This document shows, one piece after another, positions 44,967-56,699 of a stretch of DNA of 64,000 nt. How positions within the stretch are numbered: the stretch's first letter is position 1; each line of letters begins with the position of its first letter. Below the pieces are notes generated by a model. The model worked only from the letters and a program-made list of their open reading frames with translations, was not told the origin of the DNA and made no database searches. A program made the position numbers and the translations under genes. Source of the stretch: Adiantum capillus-veneris (lineage: Eukaryota; Streptophyta; Polypodiopsida; Polypodiales; Pteridaceae); NCBI GenBank assembly GCA_014529385.2, contig CM043964.1, forward strand, positions 718,997-782,996, read 5' to 3'.

Positions 44967-45700
44967 TGTTTTTGATTTGTCTCCTGATTGAAAACGACTT
45001 TGCAGAAACTACTCACTAATGGTACCGGAATCGATGTGGTCTACAATTTTGCAAAAGAAAGTTTTTTCAAATTCTGCACCGATTTTAAGTTATCGTTCGT
45101 GGACTTCCTACATGCCTGAAAAGAAACTTTCGCTTTATGTTTTTGATTTTTCTCTTAATTGAAAACGATTTTGCAGAAACTAGCCGTTGTTGGCATCGGA
45201 ATCTATGTGGTCTACAACTTTGCAGAAAATATTTTTTTTCTAAATTCTGCATCGACTTTGAGTTATCGTTGGCGGTTTGCGTACATGTCTGAAAAGAAAC
45301 TTTCGCTTTTTGTTTTTGATTTTTCTCCTAATTGAGAATGATTTTGCAGATACAGCCCGCGAAGGCACTAAAATCGATGTGGTCTATAACTTTGCAGAAG
45401 AAAGTTTTTTTTTCAAATTTTGCACTGATTTTAAGTTATCGTAGGTGGACTGCGTACATGTTTGAAAAGCAACTTTCGTTTTTTGTTTTTTTATTTATCT
45501 CCTAATTGAGGATGATTTTGCAGAAACTATTTTCTTGAGCCATTGAAATCGATGTGGTCTACAACTTTGCAGAAGAAAGTTTCTCTAAATTCTGCACCGA
45601 TTTTGGGTTATCGTCTCGGACTGCGAATATGTTTGAAAAGCAAAATTTTACTTTTTTCTTTTGATTTTTCTCATAATTGAAAACTTCTCAATTATAATTT
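44967..45700 (+). repeat. ~173-bp tandem repeat, about four copies
   Basis: Each unit has GTTTTTGATTTTTCTC, AATTGAAAACGATTTTGCAG, a GAAATCGATGTGGTCTAC block and TTTTAAGTTATCG. Units start near 44967, 45140, 45317 and 45488. Confidence 0.85.
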
Positions 45701-45899
45701 TTCTTCATCAATCATATATTTGTTACTGACGTAACTTTGTTGCAGAAGCCAGTTACATATCGTTCCGATTCAGACGAGCCATTGATGATCGTCCAAATTT
45801 TATCGAGCTACTGTTGGTACATGATCTTTTGTTATATGATATACTCCTTCATTGATTCTCGTATAATTATTCTTTTAAAGATATAGTTTACGTCATTTT

Positions 45900-46420
45900 A
45901 TTGATAATTTCTCGTTGATACCATAGTGATTTTGATGGTACCATGATGATGTTTTGTTAGTACTTTGGTCATGGTGATTTTCGTTGATACCATGATGACA
46001 TTTCATTGATACCATGGTTATTTTTGGTGATGCCATGATGATATTTCGTTGATACCATGGTTATTCTCGGTGATGCCATGATACCATAGTTATTCTCGGT
46101 GATACCATGATGTTGTTTCATTGATACCATGGTTATTCTAGGTGATGCCATGATGTTGTTTCGTTGATACAATGATTATTCTTGGTGATATCATGATGTT
46201 GTTTCGTTGATACCATGGTTATTCTCGGTGATACCATGATGTTTTTTCGTTGATACCATGGTTATTCTCGGTGATATCATGATGTTGTTTCATTGATACC
46301 ATGGTTATTCTCAGTGATACCATGATGTTGGTTTGTTGATACAATGATTATTCTATGATGATTTTCATTGATAGCATGATGATTTATTCATTTTTATTGA
46401 TACAATGATGATATTTTGTT
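45900..46420 (+). repeat. Short tandem repeat, GATACCATG motif
   Basis: About ten units of roughly 42-50 bp alternate GTTGATACCATGGTTATTC and GGTGATACCATGATGTTG. The long minus-strand frame across it is a repeat artefact. Confidence 0.88.
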
Positions 46421-46914
46421 AATACTTTGATGATACTCATTGGTATCACTACATTGATAAATATCATTTTATGTAGCATATGCACATGTCATTTGCATCA
46501 TGTATCATGCATCTTGTACTTATTATGTTCATACTTTATGTCCACATATGTTGTCGTGCGTATATATGTCGTCAAAAGAGTGGCGTCGCGAACCATCTCT
46601 TATGGCATTGTGAACGTAATTATTTCACTAACGATGCTAATAATTTTCATGACTATGTATTTTGGGTCTATGATCTATGTAGGATCGATCAAAGAATTGA
46701 TTTCATGAAGACAAACTTGGTGACAAGAAAATATTTATGAAGAAATGTTTGGTTATGCCATATTGATGACAACATGAAGATATGTTTGGTGATGCGACAG
46801 TGATGACAAGCTACATAGCAGGTTCATGGAGACACTTCTGATTACAAGCTAATCGATAGCCTTTACACCTCTTTATTGAACCCTTTGTATTCATTATTGT
46901 ATTTGATAGGATAG

Positions 46915-47020
46915 GAGTAATGTAACTCCTTATAAAACATTCATTGTAAAAGGAGTGATGTAGCTCCTCATAAAATATTCATTGTAAAAGGAGTGATGTA
47001 GCTCCTCGTGAACATTTGTA
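46915..47020 (+). repeat. 38-bp tandem repeat, three copies
   Basis: Units of the form TAAAAGGAGTGATGTAGCTC with an AGGAG...CTCCT inverted pair, just upstream of the purine tract. Confidence 0.85.
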
Positions 47021-47132
47021 TATTCAATGACTTCTATAATATAACGGTGGGTGTATATAGAGATGTGGGTTTTTCCCTTGATCCCCCAAGGGTTTTTTCA
47101 TCCATAGTTAGGGACCCTTATTTGAGCGGGGG

Positions 47133-47291
47133 TGTTGAGCTTATATGTGAAGCTACTCAATATATGGCTTCTCTATATATGGCTTCTCTATATATGGCAC
47201 CCAGGTCTCCTCTATATATGCATCATCTCATGTGTGTATTCTATACACTCTGGGGTTCTATTTCTATGCTCTCTCTCTCTCTCTCACAACA
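47133..47291 (+). repeat. 3' LTR of the short-LTR element
   Basis: It starts directly after the GAGCGGGGG tract. A GGCTTCTCTATATAT piece is doubled compared with the 5' LTR, and the CT tract is shorter. Confidence 0.8.
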
Positions 47292-49229
47292 TGGGTAGTT
47301 CATAGCAGGTGGATGTTCTTGTTGGAGAGATTCATGAAGACTTTAAATGGGTTTGTTCGTCAAAGGGCTCTCCCTGAGGGTAGCATGGCCGAAGTATGGC
47401 TTGTACAAGAGTCTCTTATCCTCATCAATGAGTTTTTGGGCTCAATTGATCCAGAGATTCCCCGAATGTGGACTGTTGGGTCAACGTCAAGGTGACAGGG
47501 GACGAGCGGCAGGGACAAGGGATCATTAGGAAGATGGATATCAGAATGCAAGAAAAGGTTATGATATTTTTCCTTCTCAACTTAGACACCATGCAAAAGT
47601 GGCTAGAGAGGTACGACAAGGGAAAAGCAACAATGCTTGACAGATGCTTGCAATTCAAGCGCAATCGTGCCACTAAAACCTTCCTTTTCCAGATCATCTT
47701 AAAAAATTTCTTGACTTTCCAACTGGGTGGTGGTTAGATGCGACAATATCACAGGCAAAGAGTAATGGAGTGCTGATTACTAAAGAGGAAAAGGAGATGT
47801 CAAGGGATTGCGATTGGCATGTAAATTTTCACAACTTTCTTTTTGAGCTCCACATGATCACACTACTTTAGTAACTTTAAGTTTGTTTCAATTTTGTGGT
47901 TGCAGTATCACAAGTATGGATCTTTGTGGTCGCATGGGAGACACTTTAGCATGCAACGGATAGACAAACAAAGGGTCACCTTTGATAGTGGTGTTAGGTC
48001 AAGCTTCATTAAGAGAGTAAGAGAAGTGCCAGAGATGAGAACAGAGAGACTATCCAGCTTGAATACTTTGGCTACATCCAAGAAATCTTGAAGATTAGCT
48101 TCTAAAAGTTTGATATTTTTATCTTTGATGTCAAGTGACTCAAAGTTACTACCAATGACCCTAATGCAACTGTGCGCAAAGATAAGAGTGGATTGATTCA
48201 AGTGGACTCTAGGTGGGTGTGGACAAATGCGCAGGATACGTTCGTACTTTTGCAACATTGTGAACAAGTTGTGTCCACACTAGATCCATTATGGAGAGAA
48301 AATGATGAGAAAGACCTGTCCAAACCGTGCTGGCACTATGTTGTTCAAGTTGTTGCACAAAGTAAGAAAGTTTGTAAAGGACTGGAAGTTGAGGTTGAAG
48401 ATCTTCATGAACAAAATGCAGGGTTGATGGATGATGTAAGTTTGGATTTTGAGTTGGAGGTCAATGGTGATCAGATGCCTGAACCTAGAAATGAGCTTTC
48501 AGATACTAAAGTTGATATGGAGAGTGCCAAAGAAGTGGAGCTTGATGACAAAGATGCATTAAATGAGATTGAGATAGACATCTTTGGTGCATCAGCTCTC
48601 ATAGAAGATGAGAGATTGACTACTGGTTTTTGCTAGGAACTGTTTTGTTGTAAAACTATTTTTATTAGTCTACAATACTGGATAGATTCATAAAGTTGTG
48701 TTGCAGCTTCGTTTTTTTGTTATTTGCATTGCTTAAGTGTTTCTTTTGTAAACTAAGGTATTATATCTATGTTATTTGTGTATCTATAGCCATGGCCGAT
48801 GGCGACAATACATACTCTCCTAGTTCTAGATTTCTTGTCACTTCGGTTGGCATGTCACCAGAGAAGATGGACTGCTTTTTGACATAGTTCACACAAGAGA
48901 AGATTAGGTACGCACAAATTCTTTGGTAAAATGATTCCTCCAGGCCTACTACAACCACCCCTATGCCTAGCCCCTATGCCGAGAACTAGTGTGCCCCCTA
49001 CACCTACTGGCCCCACACCTTAGACGAGTGTGTCCCCTACAACGACGGGTGTGATTCTACCAATGTGTCCACACCACCGAGAGAGCATCCACCACTTTCT
49101 TCAGTAGATAGTTCATGGATTGGCACACCACGTACACCTTGGGGATCACACGAGCATGATCCTAGCAAGGTGTATAAGAGCAAGGATGGGGCTGTCGTGG
49201 TGGATAGAGTCGGAAAGGCCGTGCATTAG

Positions 49230-49830
49230 AGGATTTGATAGCTCTATATAGTTCAGTTTGGAAACTCAGTGATGGAGATTTGGAAAAAACAAGATGATGA
49301 AAGAAAGAGTTACATCATCGATGCCATTCACAGAGAGTACAATCCGATAGAGGGTACGATCTAATCTCAAATGACCGTACTTTGAGCGTGGCAAGGGCCA
49401 CAATATCACACCGTCGGTCAAAGGTGATAAATAGGCACAAGGACGACAGTTCAAAGCCAACATGGCTAGATGCAAAGTAGTGGGCGGGGATTGCACAAGA
49501 GACACAAGACAATCCTTAGAGATTTCAGTACTAGAGAGATGCAGCCATAGCACGTTTGGAGTCTTCTAGAGCGTCACATCTTGGGAGTGGAGGCTACAAC
49601 ACACTGCGGCATGTGTTTATAAGTATTATACATATGCTTTAATTGTCAAAAATATATATATTATTGAAGATTTATCTAATGATTAAACCATAATTTTGCA
49701 GGTAGTTGTTGTGAAGCACCCTCCGACACATAAAGAGGAGAACTATGGGTACAACCATGGACTTGTGGCCCTTTTGACCCAGCTGTAAGAGGAGGGTGAG
49801 GCCGTCAACTAGGAGGCATTACCATGAGGG
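49230..49830 (+). pseudogene. CACTA-2 second protein remnant
   Basis: It reads MEIWKKQDDERKSYIIDAIH and EYNPIEGTI, then an intron-like gap and KHPPTHKEENYGYNHGLVAL. The opposite-strand copy in CACTA-3 (56700-57270) has the same exon arrangement. There the intron donor reads TTTGTAAGTATT, while here it reads TTTATAAGTATT, so the GT is destroyed. Several stops are present. It resembles the Transposase_24-type proteins of CACTA elements; this is tentative. Confidence 0.5.
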
Positions 49831-50080
49831 TGCCATCCTCCATATATGTTCTTTTTTGTAGTTGTGGTCTTCTTGATATAGGTGTACTCATTCATTGTCA
49901 TTAGGAAAAGTTTGGACTCAAATTTGGTCCTTTTAGCGCTAGAGAGATAATGCAACGCAGGCAATGGATGGCGGTCTACCATAACCGTAGCTCGGATTTT
50001 TCTTGTTTTTATCTCAAATTTCAGCATTAAAAAAAAAAACAATCTTTATTTTCATAAAAAACATTAACACTAATATACAT

Positions 50081-51226
50081 TGTGATTTGCTTGAATCCTT
50101 CTAGTCACGATCAAATATAGGACAAATGTACCATAACTCACACTCAATGCAGTTGTGTACACTTTTTTGATAGGAGAGACTTCATAGTTGTCACGGGAAC
50201 CGAATAATAGAGATCGATAGCAAAAGATAGAGAAAGAGATCTTTGTATTGATGAATCTTTGTAGAGTTTTGATACAACAGAGGAGCAAAATATATGGGCG
50301 CACTCCGTTGTACGGAGCTCGAACCTCCCGACCACCCCCGAGCTTCAGTTCGCTTGCATGCAGCGTCTCACTCTCACTCGCACTCGCACTCGCACTCTCA
50401 CTCTCACTCTCACTCGCACTCTCACTCGCACTCGCACTCGCACTCGCAGAAGAAGAGATCGGTGAATGATCCCCAAACGCACCACCCGTCGTGCTTTTAT
50501 CCTTCTTTTCCTCGAAAAGCCTGCACGATTTTCGTACCAAGTATACCTGCGAGAATAATATAAGAACGTGATCGCTAAGCGATCCGTAAAGGTTAGATTT
50601 CTATCATGACACTTTGCACAGATCCTGTTTCACACATTGATTTCTGCATCGCCTCTTGGTTGATAGCAGGGAGAACTGTATGATGTTGTATGTCTGTCTG
50701 TCCCTGTGTACACTACACTGTTGCTGCCTTCTGTTTGTTTTCATCATAACTTTTACAAACGAACTCAGAACAGAGCAATCCAGGTACTCAAAACGACGGG
50801 AATAGGTCTGGTCTACAAGGCAACGCGGACAGAATTGCGAAAAACATCTCTGTTTGGCTAAAAACGCAACTTTTGGTCGCGGCGCATAAAACCTCTATTT
50901 TTGGGTCTCCACTACTTTTACAACTTATTTTAAGCCTACCCATGCATTTTAAGCTAAAACACATAAATATAAAACATTGATATTAATAAAAATCTCAATT
51001 TTACTGTTCATAGACAGACTATCTGTTATTCATTAATCTTTATCAAATCCGTCTTTAGTGTATTATTTTAAAAAAAAAGAATATATGTTCTCTCTTAATA
51101 TCTCAACTCATTCGTATAAGCTCTATTTAATAGACTATTCAACAATCTTTCAAATCGTACTAACGAAAGATATGCCCTGCTACATTCTTTTCGACTTTAA
51201 TAACTTCAAAGACTAGTCCTATTACA
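50081..51226 (-). repeat. Probable 3' LTR of F (about 1.15 kb)
   Basis: On the minus strand the purine run AAGGGGAGAA precedes TGTAATAGGAC, and the LTR probably closes at GCAAATCACA (50081). It carries a CACTCG/CACTCT hexamer array at 50370-50447 and a GATCTCTTTCTCTATC stretch near its end. The right end is well supported by the PPT, the left end less so. Confidence 0.58.
50370..50447. repeat. CACTCG / CACTCT hexamer array
   Basis: About 13 hexamers inside the F LTR. The Ser-Glu-Ser-Ala frames on both strands are by-products. Confidence 0.95.
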
Positions 51227-51266
51227 TTCTCCCCTTATCAAAATTAACTCTGTCCTCATAGTTGGT

Positions 51267-53620
51267 CTAAAGAGAGGAAAATTCTGTTTGCAAAACACTA
51301 AGATCAATCCATGATGCATCCTCTACTGGATAGTTCTGCCACTTAACCAAATTTTCCACAATGTCTCTATTTCTCAGATGTTTAAAACGCCTATCTAGTA
51401 CTAAGTCTGGTTCTACAGTCAATGGTCCGTCATCTTTCAACTTAGAGTTGTCCTCTAAAACATGATGCACATTAGGAGCATACTTTTTCAATAAACTCAC
51501 ATAGAATACATGATGCACTTTAACATGAGAAGGCAATTCCAATTTGTAACCTAATGAACCAATGCGCTTCAAAATTTTAAATGGACCAACAAATCGTGGA
51601 GACAATCTTCTATCATTTCCAAGAATCAAACGAGACTTCTCAGGAATAACCTTTAAAAAACCATATCACCAGTTTCATACTCCACAACACAATGTTTCTT
51701 GTCATAATACAGTTTATGTCTCTTTTGAGATTCTCTAATATTCCCCCTGATTTTGGCCAACTCGCTATCCATTTTCTCAAGCATCTCACGTGACAGTTCT
51801 ACCTTATTCCTCGAATTAAGAAAATGAATAGGTGTAGGATAGTTATAGCCATACATTGCCTCAAACGGAGTCATCCTAATAGATGAATGATATGAACTGT
51901 TATATGCAAATTCAACCACCAAAGGCAGATATTCATTCCAATTATTGGTTTTCATTGACATACATTTGTAACATATCTTCTAGAATACGATTCACTCTCT
52001 CCGTTTCCCCATCTGTTTGAGGATGAAAAGCAGTAGACATGCGTAACTGGGTACCTATAGAGTCAAAAGTCGCTCTCCAGAAATGAGAAGTGAACTTAGA
52101 ATCTCTGTCAGACACTATGCTCTTGGGCATGCCATGCAAAGGAAATATCTCTTTCATAAACAAGTATGCAATGGTCAATGCAGTATAAGTTATTTTTACA
52201 GGAAAGAAGTGAGCTTGTGTTGTGAGTCTATCTACCACCAGAAAGATCAAATCATACCCTCCACGAGTAGTAGGAAGTCTAATGATAAAGTCCATGGATA
52301 TACACTCCCACTTCTGTAAAGGAATGTCTAAGGGTTGAAGGTCACCAGGCATCCTCTTATGCTCAATCTTAACTTGTTGACATTGAAAGCACTCACACAC
52401 ATAATTCTTAACATCCAATTTCATACGCGGCCAAAAGAATAAGGTTTTAATATTTTCATATGTCTTATTTAATCCAAGATGACCAGAAAAAAGGTGAATT
52501 ATGACACTCATGCAGAATTTGACTCTTAAAAGAAGAATTTGCAGGAATACACAAGCGGTCATAACAATACAGATTTCCCTTATACAAGTGATATCTATTT
52601 TCATACATCTCACGCAAGAATTTCAAAATAGGCATATAAAAGGAATCATTTTCAACTTCAGTATGTATCTCATCAATCAAATTGGATCGCACAACAGTCA
52701 ACAAATTACACATGGGCCTACGACTCAATGCATGTGCAACTTTATTTTCTTTTTCACACAAATACTTCAAATCAAAGTCATACTCAGCCAGCAATTCAAT
52801 CCATCTTCTTTGTCTGTTGTTTAACAATGGCTGCGTGAAAATATACTTCAAACTTTGATGATCAGTACGCAATTAAAATTTGACACCAAGCAAAAGATGA
52901 CGCCAATGTTTCAATGCATGAACAACAGCAAGCAATTCTAGATCATGTGTTGCATAGTTCAATTCATGTCGTCTTAATTTCCTAGACTCATATGCAACCA
53001 CTCTTCCTTCTTGTGTCAAAACACACCCTAGTTGTTCACCACTAGCATCACATGACACAACAAATGGTTTGCCCATCTCAGGAACTTTCAAAACACAATT
53101 TTTTGCTATTTTAGCCTTCAAGGTCTCAAAAGCAGTCTCACAGGTAGAAGTCCACACAAAACCCTTGTCTTTCTTGGTCAATTCGGTCAAAGGACTTGCT
53201 ATCTTAGAGAAATCTTTAATGTGTGCTCTCTCATATTGTGCTAGACCCATAAAGCTTCTTACATCTCTTACTAACATAGTCTTAACTTTATCAAGATCAA
53301 TGTGAATCCCCTCTTTAGAAATCACTCTTCCCAATTACACAATCTGATTCTTTGCAAAAGAATACTTACTTGCTTTGGCATACAATTTATGTTCACGCAA
53401 AACCTCAAATATTTTCTTTAAGTGCAATGCATGATCTTCTTCATTCGTAGAATACACAAAATATTATCCAAGAATACCAGAATGAAGTCCTCAAGATACG
53501 GGTGAAAAATATTAATAAACTTTTTAAGCTACTCACGTGAGTTGGAAATCTGTCTCACAACTTCATGGAAAGTTGCACCAAGGTTTTCTTGCATTTTTCC
53601 AGTATCTTTTAGAAAGTCTG
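51267..53620 (-). pseudogene. pol of F: RT end, RNase H, integrase, chromodomain
   Basis: RT is only a remnant near 53340-53610, with the YxDD site decayed to FLDN. RNase H ([33 protein letters not shown]) is followed by a stop at 52873 and resumes with RTDHQSLKYIF. Integrase has HLGLNKTYENI, CFQCQQ, MDFIIRLP, SDRDSKF and ETERVNR, so its D-D-E set is kept. Frameshifts lie near 51950 and 51640-51655. The chromodomain reads VLDRRFKHLRNRDIVENLVK with WQNYPVEDASW. This is the best-conserved integrase core in the window besides A2. Confidence 0.85.
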
Positions 53621-53906
53621 AAAGCTGGTTATGCCTTTAGATACCTTTTAGTTTTGATTACTCCTTTAAAGTACTCAAGTGAGTTATAAATTGCGTTACC
53701 ATTTAGATACACTTGGTTGCAAAAGGACAAAAATGTTTAAAATCAAGATGTTGCTCTTGGTTTCATTGAACCTCCTCACTGCACCAAGTATCATATGCAC
53801 AATTGGTTTGCGTATGGGTTGCCAATAAGCAAAACATCAGTGTTCTTACAAAGATACTACCACTTGTGTTTTTGAGGAAGAAAACGATTCTCCAAGGGGG
53901 GAGTAA
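53621..53906 (+). other. Unassigned, possibly the 3' end of a retroelement
   Basis: No domain recognised. The purine tract AAGGGGGGAG at 53894-53903 before TGTCAGACC suggests that an element end lies here. Confidence 0.3.
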
Positions 53907-54250
53907 TGTCAGACCAAGGGCCACCCTAGAGGTCAAGGACTTGGCCAAGGGTCCGCTGCCCAGTGGAGAAGGGATCCTAGGGCCAGGATCTATAAAAGGG
54001 AGGTTGGGCGAAGGATTCGGACATGGCAGTTCCCAGGGTTTCACATGAGTAATGTTAGGCCAAGGGCCAGGACGGACATGCGTCAATGGGATCCCTAAAT
54101 TTAGATAGTTAAGGCCAATATAGGGAACGATTGGGTGGAGAGTTGCATAGTTCAGTCCCCTGTGGTCTCACAGGTGATAAGTTGGTGCAACCACCAAGTG
54201 GTTCTTTGTTTGTTTCAGAAGGTGTTTAGTTTCCAAAGAGATCTTTTCCA
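53907..54250 (+). repeat. Possible LTR start with TATA box
   Basis: TGTCAGACCAAGGGCC follows a purine tract, and TATAAAAGGG lies at 53991-54000. A partial repeat of the start (TGTTAGGCCAAGGGCCAGGA) lies near 54055. No second LTR is seen and the right end is unknown. Confidence 0.35.
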
Positions 54251-54975
54251 ACGCCAACAACAAATGTGCTCCTTGTTGTCTCCATCGATGATCATAATTA
54301 TGTAACGGTTAGTGACATCATGAAACTGTTTGACTTGAGAGAGGACTATTGCCTTGCTATAGTTTCTCAAAATCTACAAGAGGATGAGAGTATAATCAAC
54401 CCTTTCGATGACAGGTATTCTCTCATGGATGCTCATGTAACAGCGGGTGAGTTTATTGAACCAACAGAGGCACTAGCAATGATATACAAGGATGCAACCG
54501 CATGTGTCAAGTGTGACTGAAATAACTAGTAAGAGCTTGGTAGTGGGTTTTTTCCATGCCCTGTGTAGACCAAACACCCAAGCTGACATATTGCCTTGCA
54601 AAACAAGGCATGTGATTACAAATAACGTGCTCCATACAAAGCATGCTGACATTATAAGGATGAGTATTCGCAATTCAAAAGATTATCATGTCATCAAATC
54701 AATTACGGTACCATGTAGTGAGTAATATGTTGATTTGTCCACGCACTTATGAATGTCTTGTGGAAGGTCTCCACAGCTTCTTAGAGTTTTTTATAGTCGC
54801 CATCAATCCACGAGTTCAATTTTCTGAACTTGTATATTGCGTCCAAGGTTTTCCATACCTTCACTTTGGAAGTCCTTGTTGCACCATTGTCAACTACAAC
54901 ATTGTGCAGATTTTTTCACCTGTTGTATTGTCATGCTTGTCTTTCTTTTGCACTTTGTCTTTTGTGTTGTCATCC
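54251..54975. other. No recognisable gene
   Basis: An 84-codon plus-strand frame at 54266-54520 (LVVSIDDHNYVTVSDIMKLF) matches nothing I know. Nothing else stands out. Confidence 0.35.
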
Positions 54976-54979
54976 ACTT

Positions 54980-55890
54980 GTTTGCAGTGAAAGAAAGAGC
55001 CGAGCTTTCATACCAATAATGGACAGCTTCTTTGGAACATCATGACCATTTTCCGATATGTTCTCATCGTGCTCTATCTTGACATGTCCTGCGTGCAAAC
55101 CAATTTCTGAGAAGACCGTCTCTAAGGCTGAGGTTGTCCTTTGTTTTGTAGAGAGAGGTTGAGTGGTCCATGCAAAATAGATGTAGATAAAAATTAGTTT
55201 TTCTACTATTCTACAAAGTGCATGCATTGTGCATGTGTTTTCTAGATAGTGGGATATCCAAAATGGGTTAAAAGTAAGGGGTCGTGCAGATGCCTATCCG
55301 GAGCTCTTCTCCTAAATGGTTTGTCAAGGATGTGAACCCCTCCCATGCAATACAAGCAAGGTCTTTTGCTTGTTGCTGCTTTGGAAATGTTGTACATGCA
55401 TTTTAAGTTTTTTAGGTCTCCATCCATGTGCCACTCTACATTGTAGGATCCCATCCCCTCCACATCCAATTTCTTTTCATTTCTCTGTTTGCTTATTGTT
55501 TTTGGTATGTTTGTTTGATAAAAATCCCAATTCAATATATTGAAGCTCTCCGTGTACACGTGAAAAGGTAATTTTGAACTTATTATAATGCACATTCAAA
55601 AGCATTCAACTGAAACATAACGATAAATTATCTTAAACATAACTTCTACGCACGTTGAATGTAGCAAGAAGGGAAATGCTGTGCTCAAATTGCACACTAA
55701 AGTTTCGAGGATCATGTGGTCCAATGATTGCATCCAAAGATCTATTCATAAGTTTGATTGTGACTCGCTCAACCTTTGTCTACTTTACAAGCTCGCACTC
55801 ATCTAGCTTGATGACAAACTTTAGGACGTCGTTGCACTCTTCAGGTGTAACATCAAACAACTGCACAATGTATGACTGTAGCATGATCAT
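54980..55890 (-). pseudogene. Fragment of an unidentified, possibly transposase-derived gene
   Basis: Minus-strand frames include WHMDGDLKNLKCMYNISKAA, TSKRPCLYCMGG and RRRAPDRHLHDPL at 55242-55595, and VQLFDVTPEECNDVLKFVIK at about 55750-55890. The GDLKxLxxM...CPxCxxG pattern recalls the region of plant transposases with a paired-cysteine motif, but I cannot name a family. CACTA-3 starts directly at its right side, at 55892. Confidence 0.3.
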
Positions 55891-56379
55891 ACACTACAAG
55901 ACGGCGTGAAAAAGTCGGCACAAGTACCGTCAAAATAGTGCTAATTTTTAACCTAAAAAGCACTGAAATAAGCCTCGTAAGAGACGCCGGTATCGTAGAA
56001 TCCGTATGACCATCGGTATATAGGGCGTCGGAATAGGACTTTGAATAGGCATAGGAATTCTCAACGTAATAAGCACTAGTATTAATATATTAAATTCCGA
56101 CGCTCATTTTGTTGGCCCTACCGACGGTGATACCGTCACCTGTATCGATGACCAAAACCTGCAAAATGTTTTTGGGCAGAGAGGGCTAGTAATTAATCTG
56201 GCATGTACTATAGCAAAATAAAAAAACCCTCTTTGACCAAAGGAATATTGCACAAGCAACCGCACTCCACCTACAAGCTGACACTAAAGAGTGAGTGTAT
56301 GGCAATTAGCAAAATTGTAAGAATAACATAACTTGTTAACATAATTAAAACATGAGTCAAAAACTGTAAAACCATAAAC

Positions 56380-56680
56380 ATAACCTGTTTGCCATACCAT
56401 AACCATTAACATAACTTGCTTGTCATACCATAACCATAACCATAACCATCACATGATTGCTATACCATCATAGCAAAACCATAACCATCACCTGAACCGA
56501 AGCCATAACCATAACCTTGCACAAACATAACCATAACCATAATCATAACCATCAGATGATTGTCATACCATCATAGAAAAATCATAATCTTAAGTTGACT
56601 GTCAAATCTTAACCATAACATCCGTGCCATACCATAAACATAATCATAAACCATAAGCATAAGTACTACAAAACTGTACA
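56380..56680. repeat. CATAAC / CCATAACCATAA simple repeat in CACTA-3
   Basis: A degenerate 6-12-bp repeat with interspersed GCCATACCAT. Confidence 0.85.
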
Positions 56681-56699
56681 TATGCAAACAATCACTGAG

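Larger units (their letters stand above)
44773..47291 (+). mobile_element. Short-LTR non-autonomous retrotransposon inserted in CACTA-2
   Basis: Two similar terminal repeats (44773-44944, 172 bp; 47133-47291, 159 bp) open TGTTGAGCTTATATGTGAAG and close in CA. The first is followed by TGGTATCA, a shortened initiator-Met-like PBS. The second is preceded by the purine tract GAGCGGGGG. Flanks CGGGT and TGGGT fit a 5-bp target duplication with one change. The interior has no coding frame of note and consists largely of three tandem-repeat blocks. LTR size is TRIM-like but the interior is longer than in typical TRIMs. Confidence 0.8.
44395..48636 (+). pseudogene. CACTA-2 TNP2-type transposase, C-terminal part (DUF4218, DUF4216-like)
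   Basis: DUF4218-like sequence starts near 44400 (LSRAEEQQVKKTISSFKTPT) and continues through GLKSHDWHKFLQ to HLLVHVVDEATIV, where a short-LTR element is inserted at 44772/44773. It resumes at 47297 with RWMFLLERFMKTLNGFVRQR and ALPEGSMAEVWLVQESL. A likely 85-bp intron lies at 47821-47905 (GTAAAT...TTGCAG). DUF4216-like sequence follows (YFGYIQEILKISF, FDVKWLKVTTNDPNATVRKD, DTFVLLQHCEQVV), then an acidic tail. Several stops are present. The catalytic Transposase_21 domain is not in this stretch. Confidence 0.75.
42881..50080 (+). mobile_element. CACTA-2 remnant with transposase gene
   Basis: It carries a tandem hairpin array, the DUF4218 and DUF4216-like part of a TNP2-type transposase (interrupted by a short-LTR element) and a second-protein remnant. 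Neither terminal CACTA sequence is visible, and both limits are set by neighbouring elements. It shares its hairpin unit with CACTA-1 and its second gene with CACTA-3, which lies in the opposite orientation. Confidence 0.7.
50081..53620 (-). mobile_element. Ty3/gypsy chromovirus remnant F (3' LTR, integrase to RT)
   Basis: Minus-strand order: RT fragment, RNase H, integrase, chromodomain, PPT, LTR. The 5' half with gag, PBS and 5' LTR is missing; the copy ends near 53620. The left limit is the LTR end against CACTA-2 sequence. The family differs from A and C. Confidence 0.82.

Noticed and set aside
45969-46172. Minus-strand 67-codon frame with repeated HHGI motifs
   Set aside because: It is a translation of the GATACCATG tandem repeat.
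50070-50540. 156-codon minus-strand frame rich in Ala-Ser-Glu
   Set aside because: It runs through the CACTCG array within an LTR and matches no domain.
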